Source: Streptococcus sp. CF8_St5-11 (lineage in GTDB: Bacteria > Bacillota > Bacilli > Lactobacillales > Streptococcaceae). From it: a stretch of 64,000 bases of DNA. The position numbers and the translations under genes were made by a program. Of this stretch, positions 16,916 to 26,639 are shown in pieces. The stretch's first letter is position 1. Each line of letters opens with the position of its first letter. The notes under the pieces are model-generated. The model was not told where the DNA came from. It saw only the letters and a program-made list of their open reading frames with translations, and did not search any database. The stretch covers positions 124,001 through 188,000 of the forward strand of contig NZ_JANCOJ010000002.1 of NCBI RefSeq assembly GCF_024295625.1. The letters run 5' to 3'.

Positions 16916-17611
16916 ATGAAAATGAAGAATTTTTTAAAATGTTGTGAAGATCTGGTCATACAAGAAAGTGGGGCCTCAGCTCTTGAACTAGAAAAACTCA
17001 AAGCCAGACAGTTTCCGCGAGCTCACTTGGATTTGCTCTCCATAACCAATGGCTTGGAATTTTATGGTGGCTATTATCGCTTGTTTGGGACGGATTCTAC
17101 TCAAGCTATTACGCTAGATTCCTGGAATTCGGATGAGGTATGGAAAGACGTCTGGAGAGATTATGTATCAGACTACTATTTTTTTGGTATGTCTGCTATT
17201 GGAGATCAATTCGCTTATAGATTGAAGGATGGGAACATTCAAAGTCATCAAGTTTATTATTTAGATGGGATTACTATGGATGTCATCGAGATCTACGACA
17301 GTTTTGAAGCATTTTTTGAGAGGGAATTTGTTCTGAAAGCCCAAGGTGGGATGGAATCTATTTTTGTTTCTGCTAGGGAACGATTTGGAAATCTAGACCT
17401 CTCCAGAAGCTGTATTTATTCCCCTTCTTTAATGATAGTGAATGATCCAAGTGTTGAAAATCTCATGCTTTTACCGACAAAGGATGTCATGACCATCAAT
17501 GGGGATTTGTTTGTTCAATTGTCTGATTCAGAGGAGTCTATTACGAAACTAGAGCAATATCTAGACGCTTCGGGTAGAGCCAGAGTCAAGGTCATTTTTG
17601 ATCGAGATTGA
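16916..17611 (+). CDS. SMI1/KNR4-like protein with an extra C-terminal domain
   Basis: 231-residue protein. Residues about 20-135 look like a SUKH/SMI1-KNR4 domain (ALELEKLKARQFPRAHLDLL, SITNGLEFYGGYYRLFG, FFGMSAIGDQFAYRL, VIEIYDSFEAFFEREF). The last 95 residues (ARERFGNLDLSRSC ... VMTINGDLFVQLSDSEESI) form a separate unit, not recognised. Similar two-part proteins occur as immunity factors for secreted toxins. The start could be ATG 16916 or the second in-frame ATG at 16922. Confidence 0.65.
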   Translation: MKMKNFLKCCEDLVIQESGASALELEKLKARQFPRAHLDLLSITNGLEFYGGYYRLFGTDSTQAITLDSWNSDEVWKDVWRDYVSDYYFFGMSAIGDQFAYRLKDGNIQSHQVYYLDGITMDVIEIYDSFEAFFEREFVLKAQGGMESIFVSARERFGNLDLSRSCIYSPSLMIVNDPSVENLMLLPTKDVMTINGDLFVQLSDSEESITKLEQYLDASGRARVKVIFDRD

Positions 17612-17621
17612 GCAAGCAGGA

Positions 17622-17699
17622 TATAGTTTATTTAGAAAAAATACTCTGAAGATTCGTGATTTTAACCTTTTGGCGACAATCGATGATTTAGTCTTCTAG
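17622..17699 (+). pseudogene. Possible short coding remnant
   Basis: Just after the SUKH gene, one frame reads GYSLFRKNTLKIRDFNLLAT followed by IDDLVF and a TAG at 17697-17699, with no usable start. It reads like the tail of a lost immunity gene. The 17612-17773 gap holds nothing else. Confidence 0.3.
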
Positions 17700-17773
17700 T
17701 CAGGGTGTCATTGTAAAATGATTTAGGTTGAAAATAGAAAACGAAGCATTTTATTCATGAAAAGAGGTGAATA

Positions 17774-18514
17774 ATGACCAGTTTAGATAAATATTTAGAG
17801 ATCATTAAAAAAGGATTTTCCGAAAGAGAGAATCTAATGGCAATGGAGCCTCTGCATTCTATTGAAGAGATTGCACCATTATTGGATGAAAAATTGACTT
17901 ATAATGAATTCATCGATATCAATCGCTTATTAAGACAAAAGTACATTGTCGAAAACCCAGAGGAGATGCTGAAAGATGTAGATTTTAACCAGCTTTCTTT
18001 ACCTAGCAATACGAGGGTGATTTACTTGATGGGAAGTAAATCTGATGTGCTAGACTTTTCAAAATATGAACAAGTAGAAAAGATTTTAATAGTTGGGGCT
18101 AGAAAAGTAAGAAAGATCATCTTACCCCAGAATGATTGTGTGAAAGCTCTAGGGATATCTTCCATGACAAATTTGGAAACGATAGAGAACATTTCTTTTC
18201 ATAAAGGCATGCGTTATCTGCACTTTGATTATGGTGTAAAGTTGCCCAACTTAAATTTTATTAGAGATTTAAATCAGTTACTCTATCTTTCATTTACGGC
18301 AAATAAAAAATTACCAGAATTGGATTTTATCCAGTCCTCTAGTGAGCTTCGTTTTTTGGATTTTGTCGATACGTCTATTTTTAACTACGCAACAACAGTT
18401 AGCTACCTGAAGGGTCTGAAACATCTCCGATTTTTAACAACGGGAAGAACAAATCAAAAGCAAAGGGAACTTCTTAGAAGAGAGTTACCACATGTTTGCA
18501 TGCGTGAGGGGTAA
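17774..18514 (+). CDS. Leucine-rich-repeat-like protein of the immunity array
   Basis: 246-residue protein. The N-terminal helical part is followed by a run of irregular LRR-like units (YLMGSKSDVLDFSKYEQVEK, ALGISSMTNLETIENISFHK, YLSFTANKKLPELDFIQSSS, LRFLDFVDTSIFNYATTVSY, LKGLKHLRFL), each with the L-x-x-L-x-[FI] spacing. LRR-type immunity proteins are known from polymorphic toxin clusters. AGAGGTG precedes ATG 17774 by 7 nt. Downstream 83 nt include a short remnant frame (AFNPAFYDRCLHNKRTF) before the next gene. Confidence 0.6.
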   Translation: MTSLDKYLEIIKKGFSERENLMAMEPLHSIEEIAPLLDEKLTYNEFIDINRLLRQKYIVENPEEMLKDVDFNQLSLPSNTRVIYLMGSKSDVLDFSKYEQVEKILIVGARKVRKIILPQNDCVKALGISSMTNLETIENISFHKGMRYLHFDYGVKLPNLNFIRDLNQLLYLSFTANKKLPELDFIQSSSELRFLDFVDTSIFNYATTVSYLKGLKHLRFLTTGRTNQKQRELLRRELPHVCMREG

Positions 18515-18597
18515 AAAATGCCTTTAATCCAGCTTTTTATGACCGATGTCTTCATAATAAACGAACCTTTAGTCCCGTTGTTTAAGTAGGAGGAAAT

Positions 18598-18996
18598 ATG
18601 ACCCATACGAATCTAGCAAAAGAAACCTTCCTCCAGTTTATGCAGGCCATGTATTCTTGGGAGAGGAAAGCCACAAGGAGCCTAAGAAACCAAGCCGATA
18701 AAGAGATGTTGAAGGATGAATTAGCTGCTATATTTGATCAGTTTTGTAGATCTAAAAAAACACTCAGAGAAAGGGAAGTATCTTTATCTGTTCGATTTCC
18801 ATTTGACTATAAATTAGAAACGCATCCCATCGTCGATGAAGAGTATGACGGGAATCAAACTTATTTGTATATTAAGGAGAATCGATCTGGTTTAGAAACT
18901 CTCTATCGTTTTCGAATGGTATTTCAAAAGGGGAAATGGTGGATTGATAAGAAGGAATGGCTTGATGATGGGAAGTGGATCAATTCTTCCTTGTGA
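18598..18996 (+). CDS. NTF2-fold immunity protein
   Basis: 132-residue protein with the order helix-rich start, then strands ending LYRFRMVFQKGKWWIDKKEW LDDGKW; the RFRMVxxxGKWxID pattern is characteristic of NTF2-fold immunity proteins in polymorphic toxin loci. TAGGAGGA lies 5-6 nt before ATG 18598, the best ribosome site of the array. No Asp/His dyad typical of catalytic NTF2-like enzymes is evident, fitting a binding role. Confidence 0.7.
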   Translation: MTHTNLAKETFLQFMQAMYSWERKATRSLRNQADKEMLKDELAAIFDQFCRSKKTLREREVSLSVRFPFDYKLETHPIVDEEYDGNQTYLYIKENRSGLETLYRFRMVFQKGKWWIDKKEWLDDGKWINSSL

Positions 18997-19085
18997 TATA
19001 CTGAAAAATGTAGGAAGACAGGAAGAAATGTGTTTCAAAAGACAGTGGTAGTTTAAGTGTAAGTAATGAAATGTTAGGGGTCAAT

Positions 19086-20015
19086 ATGAATAAATCACTT
19101 TCAAATCAAAAAAGAAAATTAACAACCATTAGAAATCAAGTACTAAAAGCGAGAGATTTTGATCTTGAAAAAGCACAGCTTTTTACTACTAAAGCAATTT
19201 TAGAAGCATTAAAAGCAGGCAAAAAAAGCCTTGAAATCAATTGGGAGGAAAACGGGAAAACAGAAACCTACTCCTATAAACATGTACGGATGGTTCATGC
19301 TATTCAACCATATACTTTGGTTTCTGAGTTCATTGAAAACAAGACATCTGAAACCTATCAATCTTTGCTAAATGGCTGTTTTTGTTCTGTAATGGCAGAT
19401 ATGGCTTCTGCTAAATACTTGGCTAAAGGGGGCTCAAACTTTGATACAGATATTTGTTTAAATATCTTATTTGCCCTTGCCTATTTGGATGATACTTATG
19501 TAGAGTTTTTAATTGATAAATTAGCCTATTTTAAAGAAGCCCAAGTTGAAAAAGGGAAAAAAATTATTCTCTTTTCAGCTAAGAGTTTATTGCCTTTAGT
19601 CGTTTTTCTTTATGGAAATGGTGAGGGTGCTCGACTTGCTAACCTACTGGAGAATGCTTGTGATGCCAAATATCAACCCTTGGACACGAATCCTTATCAG
19701 AATGTGAATGATGCCTATAAACAGGTTATGGAAACTATTTTTTCAGAGGATGATGATGTTTTTAGAGAAACAATTTTATCCATGTGTGATTATCATTTAG
19801 CGAACACCAGAGATAGTCATTTAGTAGATTTCAATACCTTACTTTGGCAATATTTCCCAATTGAAATCTTAGTTTTACTAAAAGAACGTCAGAAAAGAGG
19901 CCTCCCAATCGACGGGCTTAGCCATCCCTTGCTTGATGACTTTTTACCCTATTTCATGGATAACTTTCAGCTATCCGAGCAAAACAAGATGATTCTAGGA
20001 ACGATCTTAGACTAG
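19086..20015 (+). CDS. Large helical protein of the immunity array (possibly Imm49-like)
   Basis: 309-residue, mainly helical protein. Segments such as FDLEKAQLFTTKAILEALKAGKKSLEI, SETYQSLLNGCFCSVMADMASAKYLA and FNTLLWQYFPIEILVLLKER suggest an all-alpha fold; Imm49-type immunity proteins are of this size and style, but I cannot confirm the family. ATG 19086 is preferred over ATG 19071 because AGGGG lies 5-9 nt upstream of it. About 130 nt of non-coding or decayed sequence follow before the DUF4304 pseudogene. Confidence 0.55.
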   Translation: MNKSLSNQKRKLTTIRNQVLKARDFDLEKAQLFTTKAILEALKAGKKSLEINWEENGKTETYSYKHVRMVHAIQPYTLVSEFIENKTSETYQSLLNGCFCSVMADMASAKYLAKGGSNFDTDICLNILFALAYLDDTYVEFLIDKLAYFKEAQVEKGKKIILFSAKSLLPLVVFLYGNGEGARLANLLENACDAKYQPLDTNPYQNVNDAYKQVMETIFSEDDDVFRETILSMCDYHLANTRDSHLVDFNTLLWQYFPIEILVLLKERQKRGLPIDGLSHPLLDDFLPYFMDNFQLSEQNKMILGTILD

Positions 20016-20149
20016 TTGTGTAGAATAGATGGAGACCGTCAATAACCCATGCAATCGCAAGGAATTATAGGAATCACCTATATCCATTTAGATTCCTAGT
20101 AAAGTGCAATGAGGAACTCTCCACATCCTGTTAGAAGAGAGGTAAAGAA

Positions 20150-20699
20150 ATGAAAGAGGCCAAAGAACTCTTCGTAAAAAATGGCTTTTCGCGACTAAAG
20201 CGAACCCATAACTATTATAAAGTCGATCATGATTTTTACACAGTCATCTATTTTCAACGAAAATCAGATGGTAGTGCCTATTTTGTGAATGTTGCCTTCA
20301 TCCCCTCTTTCTGGAGTCGGGACTGTTAGAAGAAGTGGATTGTGCTTTACGGACTCGATTAGGTTCTATCAATCATAAAAATGGGCCGGATCAAGCTGAA
20401 TTGGAAAAAGCTAAGAGGCCATCGATTTTACTGCTCAGTATGCGTCGTATCCTACCGTATTTTCGAGCATAGATCCCGAGAAGGATCTTGATAAGGATTG
20501 GTTGTTAGAACAATTCTCTATCACCAAAGTGAACTTATGCAGATTGTATGTTGAGTATTATGATTCGATCGATTCTAAAAAGCTGGCTTTAGATTTTGCA
20601 AACTATGGCTTATCCATTACACCTAAGATTGCCTCTATTCCTAAAAACTTCTTTAAAACCTATATTTGTTCGGGAGAAATAGTCAAAACGACTTATTAG
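20150..20699 (+). pseudogene. DUF4304-like gene broken by two frameshifts
   Basis: The reading frame starts well (AGAGAGG then ATG 20150; KEAKELFVKNGFSRLKRTHN, YFQRKSDGSAYFVNVAFIP), the pattern of DUF4304 domain proteins. It stops at about 20327 (SFWSRDC-stop), while another frame carries LESGLLEEVDCALRTRLGSI to about 20412, and a third carries AIDFTAQYASYPTVF through to TAG at 20697-20699. Two small indels therefore break one ancestral gene of about 180 codons. DUF4304 proteins are common in toxin-immunity regions. The loss suggests relaxed selection when the matching toxin is absent. Confidence 0.75.
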
Positions 20700-20764
20700 G
20701 GCGGAGTGAAAGTGCGGATTTACTGGTCAATATCCTGACGAAAGAAACCGGTAGGAGAAAAGAA

Positions 20765-21370
20765 ATGAAAGTGAAAGAACTAATCGAAGAGATTGAAAAT
20801 GATGCTGAGTTCGTCTCGTATTTAAACCAGGTTCCCAAAAAGAATAAGAAAACCCAAGCTAGCTATCTCGAATCGCTGAATCATCTGGCCTATTTACTTT
20901 ATCTGGATGGTCAAGAGGAAATGGCTAAGAAATTATTAGATAGGATCATACAAGTTCCATTTGAAGGGAATTATAACACTTGGACCTTTGTTGCTAGCTC
21001 TCTGGTTTTATTGGCCTATCTGGAAAGAGAGGCAGAAAATCAGGTATTTGTCTATAAAAAACTCCTTTTATCCCCATTAGAACAAGGAGAGGAATCCACT
21101 CAAAACATAAGAAGGAGAGTTCATCAGAGATTTTTGAATGGTGATAGCTTGGAGCAAAAGCTTGTAAAAATCGAGCAAGCTTCAAGTCCTGAATCGGAAA
21201 TGGAACGCCGTCTGCTATTCTTAACAGATCTACTGAAAATTTACCTCTTTATCACTGAGTCAACTTGTGAAGAGACAAATATTCAGGCAAAAATTGAAGA
21301 GAATATGGAGATACTGAAGAAGTATATCAAGGAACATGAAATCTATAGCCTCTTTCCTTTTAAGGGATAA
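20765..21370 (+). CDS. Helical hypothetical protein of the immunity array
   Basis: 201-residue helical, acidic protein. TPR-like pairing is suggested by SYLESLNHLAYLLYLDGQEE followed by MAKKLLDRIIQVPFEGNYNT and ASSLVLLAYLEREAENQVFV, i.e. one gene-long solenoid. ATG 20765 was chosen because TAGGAG is about 8 nt upstream; a longer frame from 20666 overlaps the DUF4304 pseudogene. It is the last small unknown before the Nudix gene and is taken as the right end of the array. Confidence 0.55.
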   Translation: MKVKELIEEIENDAEFVSYLNQVPKKNKKTQASYLESLNHLAYLLYLDGQEEMAKKLLDRIIQVPFEGNYNTWTFVASSLVLLAYLEREAENQVFVYKKLLLSPLEQGEESTQNIRRRVHQRFLNGDSLEQKLVKIEQASSPESEMERRLLFLTDLLKIYLFITESTCEETNIQAKIEENMEILKKYIKEHEIYSLFPFKG

Positions 21371-21410
21371 GATGAGCTGACAATCTTTGACTTTTAGAAA
21401 AGAGTAGAAT

Positions 21411-21890
21411 ATGGAAATCAAAAATCACTTTGGCGTCTATGGAGTCTGTCTTCAAGAGGGGAAACTGCTCTGCATTGAAAAAACAAGAGGCCCTTATCAG
21501 CATCGTTTTGATCTACCGGGTGGTAGCCAGGAACTAGGAGAAGGGCTGACTGAAACCCTCAAGCGAGAAGTTCTGGAAGAGACGGGCTATACGATTAGCA
21601 GATACGCTAATCCTAGGATGTATGACGTGCTGGTTCAAGAAGAGGGGAAAGATTTTGCTGTACATCATATCATGGCCTTTTATGATGTAGTACTTGATTT
21701 AGAACGCTCTCAAAAATCCCTTCCACAAGAGGTTCTTGATGGAAGTAATGATTCAGCAAAGGCAATTTGGTTGAATTGGGAAGAAATTACCGAAGAAAAT
21801 GCCTCACCCTTAGTATTAAAGGTAAAGGCAGAGTTAGGAGGATTTCCAGAATTGGACATGACAAGCTATAGAAATTGGAAGGTAAAATAG
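21411..21890 (+). CDS. Nudix hydrolase
   Basis: 159-residue Nudix protein. The Nudix box is complete (G-x5-E-x7-REVLEETGY, beginning GGSQELGEGLTETL), so metal-dependent hydrolysis of a nucleoside-diphosphate-type substrate is expected. The flanks (NHFGVYGVCLQEGKLLCIEK at the start and a final LDMTSYRNWKVK) match small stand-alone Nudix enzymes often found near GNAT genes. Its substrate is not readable. It is 8 nt upstream of the GNAT gene. Confidence 0.88.
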   Translation: MEIKNHFGVYGVCLQEGKLLCIEKTRGPYQHRFDLPGGSQELGEGLTETLKREVLEETGYTISRYANPRMYDVLVQEEGKDFAVHHIMAFYDVVLDLERSQKSLPQEVLDGSNDSAKAIWLNWEEITEENASPLVLKVKAELGGFPELDMTSYRNWKVK

Positions 21891-21897
21891 AGGGAGA

Positions 21898-22626
21898 ATG
21901 GAACTATTTAAAACATGGAAGAAATATATGGTTCTCTATGGTCTTAAATCTCAAATTGGAACTGTTTATCGAAACAGTGATAGGACAACGAGCTTTTATG
22001 ATATTGGGAATTTTCTATATCTAGCAGGGAAATTAAATTCTAGATTTTGGGAAGACTTTGTTAGGCAATATGGTTTAGATTATAAGATTATTATTTCAGA
22101 AGACACTAAGTGGCAAGATTTTCTGCATCAGCAAGTGGGGTTAATTTCTTTTACTCGCTATTCTTTTAAGGATAAGGCAAATTTTCAAGTTGAATTTCTA
22201 AATGATATAGTTACTCATTTAGAGGAAGGTTACAATATTGTACCTATTGATAATCGTATTTATAACTATCTTTCTGAGGAAGAATGGTCACAAGATTTAC
22301 AGGGGGATTTTGAGTCCTACCAGGATTTTACTTTAAAAGGTGGATTTGGCTTTGTTATTCTTAAAAATAATGAACTGATTGCTGGGATTTCCTCAGGTTT
22401 AGTTTACCATGGAGCAGTTGAAGTGGAAGTTGCAACTAGACCAAACGAACAAGGAAATGGATTTGCTAAAAAGCTTGGTGCTGCAATGATTCTAGAAAGT
22501 TTAAATAGAGATATGTTTCCACTTTGGGATGCTCATAACGAGGCTTCCAAAAAAGTAGCAGAATTTTTAGGATACGAGTTAGTTGAACCTTATGAAGCTT
22601 TTGAACTAGAGGAAAGTATCATATAA
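21898..22626 (+). CDS. GNAT family N-acetyltransferase
   Basis: 242-residue protein with a C-terminal GNAT core: EVEVATRPNEQGNGFAKKLG is the strand 4 / acetyl-CoA pyrophosphate loop region (Q/R-x-x-G-x-G/A as EQGNGFA), followed by LNRDMFPLWDAHNEASKKVA and EFLGYELVEPYEAFEL. The N-terminal 130 residues are specific to the GNAT_acetyltr_2 / FR47-like type. Distinctly AT-rich against neighbours such as the ASCH gene, which suggests a separate origin. AGGGAG is directly before ATG 21898. Confidence 0.82.
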   Translation: MELFKTWKKYMVLYGLKSQIGTVYRNSDRTTSFYDIGNFLYLAGKLNSRFWEDFVRQYGLDYKIIISEDTKWQDFLHQQVGLISFTRYSFKDKANFQVEFLNDIVTHLEEGYNIVPIDNRIYNYLSEEEWSQDLQGDFESYQDFTLKGGFGFVILKNNELIAGISSGLVYHGAVEVEVATRPNEQGNGFAKKLGAAMILESLNRDMFPLWDAHNEASKKVAEFLGYELVEPYEAFELEESII

Positions 22627-22667
22627 TGATATCTGATATTGTATCTTTTAAGACGAGGTGAATGAAA

Positions 22668-23570
22668 ATGCAAAATCAACTAGGTCTTAGTGGCGAAAAA
22701 ATTGTTGAAAAAGTTTATCCCCATTTATTGCACCACGTCGGCTTGATTCGTGGGGAATACTTGTTGAGAGAACTAAACCAAAACATACTATTACCAAATT
22801 GTCAGCAATTTGTGAAAGATTATCTAGACACTATTTGTCATTTGTACTCAGATGAAGAAGTCTGGTATCGCTTTTCAGAGTTAACAAATGCAGAAGCAAA
22901 TATTCTAGACGGGACTAAAGAGTATTTTGACGAACGCCACCCCTTATTTGGATACAGAGGTATCAGGCGTTTGTTGGCGTGTCCAGATGAATTTCAGGCT
23001 GAGATAAATGTTGTTACCGAAGTTTTTCAAACCAATCCCAATCTGTCTGTTATTTTTCCTTTTGTCAATGATGCCGAACAATTAAAACAAGCTATTACAG
23101 TATTGCGTCAGTATGGTTTTACCGGGAAAGTTGGCACGATGATTGAATTACCATCAGCTTATTTCGACTTGGACAGGATACTGGAAACTGGTATTTCAAA
23201 GATTGTAGTTGGAATGAATGATTTAACTTCTTTTATTTTTGCGACTGTGAGAAACAGTCAATGGCATGATATGGAAAGTCCAATTATGTTAGATATGTTG
23301 AGACAGATGCAGGATAAAGCAAGGAAGAACAAGATTGATTTTGCTGTAGCAGGCTATCTGAATACTTCTTTCATACAAAAAATGAATCAGATGGGTATCG
23401 AATGTATTCTCCATTACAGCTCTATTCCAGAGATTTTTGATTTAGAAATTGACCATCCAGACCATCTTAAACATATAAAAGAAGAAAGTAAAAAATTACA
23501 AAGGAGAACCCATGACACCTCAAGAAATGTGGAATGCCTACAAGCAAATCAACCCCTCTATCGGAGATGA
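22668..23570 (+). CDS. Stand-alone PEP-utilising-enzyme barrel domain protein
   Basis: 300-residue protein matching only the C-terminal TIM-barrel of PEP synthase, PPDK and PTS enzyme I: HPLFGYRGIRRLL corresponds to N-P-x-L-G-x-R-G-I-R, VGTMIELPSAYFDLD to M-I-E-x-P-S-A, and VGMNDLTSFIFATVRNS to G-x-N-D-L-T-Q. The catalytic C-G-E region near the end of the barrel is replaced by AGYLNTSFI, so the usual catalytic Cys is absent. No ATP-grasp or phosphohistidine domain is present. ATG 22668 follows GAGGTG by 7 nt. The last 20 codons overlap the ASCH gene, giving an odd basic tail. Confidence 0.75.
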   Translation: MQNQLGLSGEKIVEKVYPHLLHHVGLIRGEYLLRELNQNILLPNCQQFVKDYLDTICHLYSDEEVWYRFSELTNAEANILDGTKEYFDERHPLFGYRGIRRLLACPDEFQAEINVVTEVFQTNPNLSVIFPFVNDAEQLKQAITVLRQYGFTGKVGTMIELPSAYFDLDRILETGISKIVVGMNDLTSFIFATVRNSQWHDMESPIMLDMLRQMQDKARKNKIDFAVAGYLNTSFIQKMNQMGIECILHYSSIPEIFDLEIDHPDHLKHIKEESKKLQRRTHDTSRNVECLQANQPLYRR

Positions 23571-23952
23571 GATAGACGCCTGGGCTTTTGGAGCGGAACC
23601 AGACCTTTTAGCGGAACTGGTCTTTAAAGGCGAAAAAACAGCAACAGCCTCAGCTTACGACCTCTACGCATTAGAGGACGAACCCCTTCCCCAAGAAGGG
23701 ACTTTTGATGTCATTTTAGACAGTCAAGATCAGGCTGTCTGCATTGTTGAAGTTACAAAGGTTTCTGTTCAGCCTTTCAAACAGGTTTCAGCTGACCATG
23801 CCTACAAGGAAGGTGAGGGAGACAAATCTCTAGCTTATTGGCGTCAGGTTCATGAAGACTTTTTCACAGACTGTTTAGGAGAAGCGGGACTAACTTTTAC
23901 ACCTGATAGCAAGGTGGTTTTAGAAGAATTTCGCAAGATTTATCCATTATAG
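23512..23952 (+). CDS. ASCH domain protein
   Basis: 146-residue ASCH (PUA-like beta-barrel) protein. Features: EIDAWAFGAEPDLLAELVFKGEKTATAS (the G-x-K-T-A-T-x-S core), FDVILDSQDQAVCIVEVTKV and LAYWRQVHEDFF. ASCH proteins bind RNA or nucleotides, some being ribonucleases or amidohydrolases of modified nucleosides. ATG 23512 has AAGGAG 7 nt upstream, an independent ribosome site inside the 3' end of the PEP-barrel gene (59-nt overlap). Likely a core gene that the upstream gene has run into. Confidence 0.88.
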   Translation: MTPQEMWNAYKQINPSIGDEIDAWAFGAEPDLLAELVFKGEKTATASAYDLYALEDEPLPQEGTFDVILDSQDQAVCIVEVTKVSVQPFKQVSADHAYKEGEGDKSLAYWRQVHEDFFTDCLGEAGLTFTPDSKVVLEEFRKIYPL

Positions 23953-23999
23953 ATACGCTCTCCATTTAGGAGAGTCACATTGAAGACAAAATTAATTTG

Positions 24000-24137
24000 A
24001 AAACTTTCCTTAGGTGAGTACGGACGTCAGCGAACTTCCTCGAAGTTCCATGACTTAGTTTTGAGCCTAAGGTCTCAAAACTCCCGAGTGCTTGAAATGA
24101 TCGTATTTCAAGCACTTTTCTCACAGCGGAAAGTTTT
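24000..24137 (+). repeat. Structured intergenic element: closed outer stem around three perfect hairpins
   Basis: AAAACTTTCC (24000-24009) pairs perfectly with GGAAAGTTTT (24128-24137), reinforced inside by GTGAG (24014-24018) with CTCAC (24120-24124). Within lie three perfect hairpins: GAACTTC/GAAGTTC (24032-24048), AGTTTTGAG/CTCAAAACT (24057-24082) and AGTGCTTGAAAT/ATTTCAAGCACT (24087-24116, followed by TTTT). The core TACGGACGTCAGCG recalls repeats seen in mitis-group genomes (BOX-like), so this is probably a dispersed repeat or a small RNA. A shorter hairpin CTCTCC/GGAGAG at about 23959-23974 lies upstream. The remaining 24138-24270 is AT-rich with nothing recognised. Confidence 0.65.
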
Positions 24138-24272
24138 AGTATATTTTTGATTAATTTTTAAAATTAAAACTATTATTACTTATTTGTTGAGTAACGTTAC
24201 TTATCTTACTAAAAAATAGTTTGTCTACATTCGAGCTTCCCTTATAGGAGAGTTTTTTGGTTTGGGTCTTAT

Positions 24273-25713
<1,441 letters not shown>

Positions 25714-25722
25714 GAGATTCTC

Positions 25723-26268
25723 ATGCAATTTGAAGAAAAAACCATTGAGCGCAAGGAGATTTATCAGGGACCGATTTTCCAAGTGGTCACTGATCAAGTA
25801 GAACTACCCGCTGGAAAAGGCCAAGCGCAGCGTGATTTAATCTTCCATAACGGAGCAGTAGCGGTTTTGCCGATCACAGAAGATGGGAAAACGATCTTGG
25901 TCAAGCAGTACCGCAAGGCGATTGAAAGGACCTCAGTGGAGATTCCAGCAGGGAAGTTAGAAAAGGGAGAAAATGCAGATCCTAAAGCAGCTGCTCTGCG
26001 TGAATTGGAAGAAGAAATTGGTTACACAGCGGATCTAGAGTTGTTGTATGATTTTTATTCAGCCATTGGATTTTGTAATGAGCGGATCAAACTTTATGGT
26101 GCGACCAACTTGAAAAAGGTGGAAAATCCACGTCCACAAGATGCGGATGAGACCTTAGAGTTATTAGAAGTGACCTTGCAGGAAGCGAAAGATTTAATCC
26201 AAACTGGCGAAATCTGTGATGCCAAGACCATCATGGCTATCCAATATTGGGACTTAATCAATAAATAG
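25723..26268 (+). CDS. Nudix hydrolase, ADP-ribose pyrophosphatase type
   Basis: 181-residue NudF-like enzyme expected to hydrolyse ADP-ribose to AMP and ribose 5-phosphate. The N-terminal strand-rich domain ([20 protein letters not shown]) is the dimerisation part typical of ADPR pyrophosphatases; the Nudix box is [19 protein letters not shown] followed by EEEIGY. Immediately after glmU (9 nt gap) and 11 nt before macP, a conserved streptococcal order. Confidence 0.92.
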   Translation: MQFEEKTIERKEIYQGPIFQVVTDQVELPAGKGQAQRDLIFHNGAVAVLPITEDGKTILVKQYRKAIERTSVEIPAGKLEKGENADPKAAALRELEEEIGYTADLELLYDFYSAIGFCNERIKLYGATNLKKVENPRPQDADETLELLEVTLQEAKDLIQTGEICDAKTIMAIQYWDLINK

Positions 26269-26279
26269 AGGAGGATCCG

Positions 26280-26615
26280 ATGGGAAAACCTTTATTAACC
26301 GATGAAATGATTGAACGAGCAAGGCGAGGTGAGGACATCACCGGTCCTAAAATGGTCGATGCAGAAGAGACGAAGATTATTCGGACAGACCACAGGGGAT
26401 TTGGCTATGAACGTCCTATGAGAGAGAGTCGTATGGAGCGTCCACAAGAGCGTTATTCTCAGGATACTGTGCAGATCCAAGTGGAGCCCACCGTGACCAA
26501 GAGTCGTCGCATTGAAGAACGCAAACAAAGTGTGGTCCAATCCAAACTCAATAAGATTTTGTTCTGGATCATTGTGCTCCTCATTGCCTTGATCATTGCT
26601 ATTTGGCGTCTATAA
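26280..26615 (+). CDS. macP: Cell wall synthase accessory phosphoprotein MacP
   Basis: 111-residue bitopic membrane protein. The N-terminal [18 protein letters not shown] is the MacP signature; a Lys/Arg/Glu-rich cytoplasmic region of about 85 residues is followed by one C-terminal TM helix (about 91-110). In pneumococcus MacP binds and activates the class A penicillin-binding protein PBP2a and is phosphorylated by StkP on Thr32; Thr31 here is the likely equivalent. GAGGA precedes ATG 26280. Located in the glmU-nudix-macP-mtnN order known from related species. Confidence 0.9.
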   Translation: MGKPLLTDEMIERARRGEDITGPKMVDAEETKIIRTDHRGFGYERPMRESRMERPQERYSQDTVQIQVEPTVTKSRRIEERKQSVVQSKLNKILFWIIVLLIALIIAIWRL

Positions 26616-26639
26616 GGTCGTCACAAGGAGAGAACCAAC

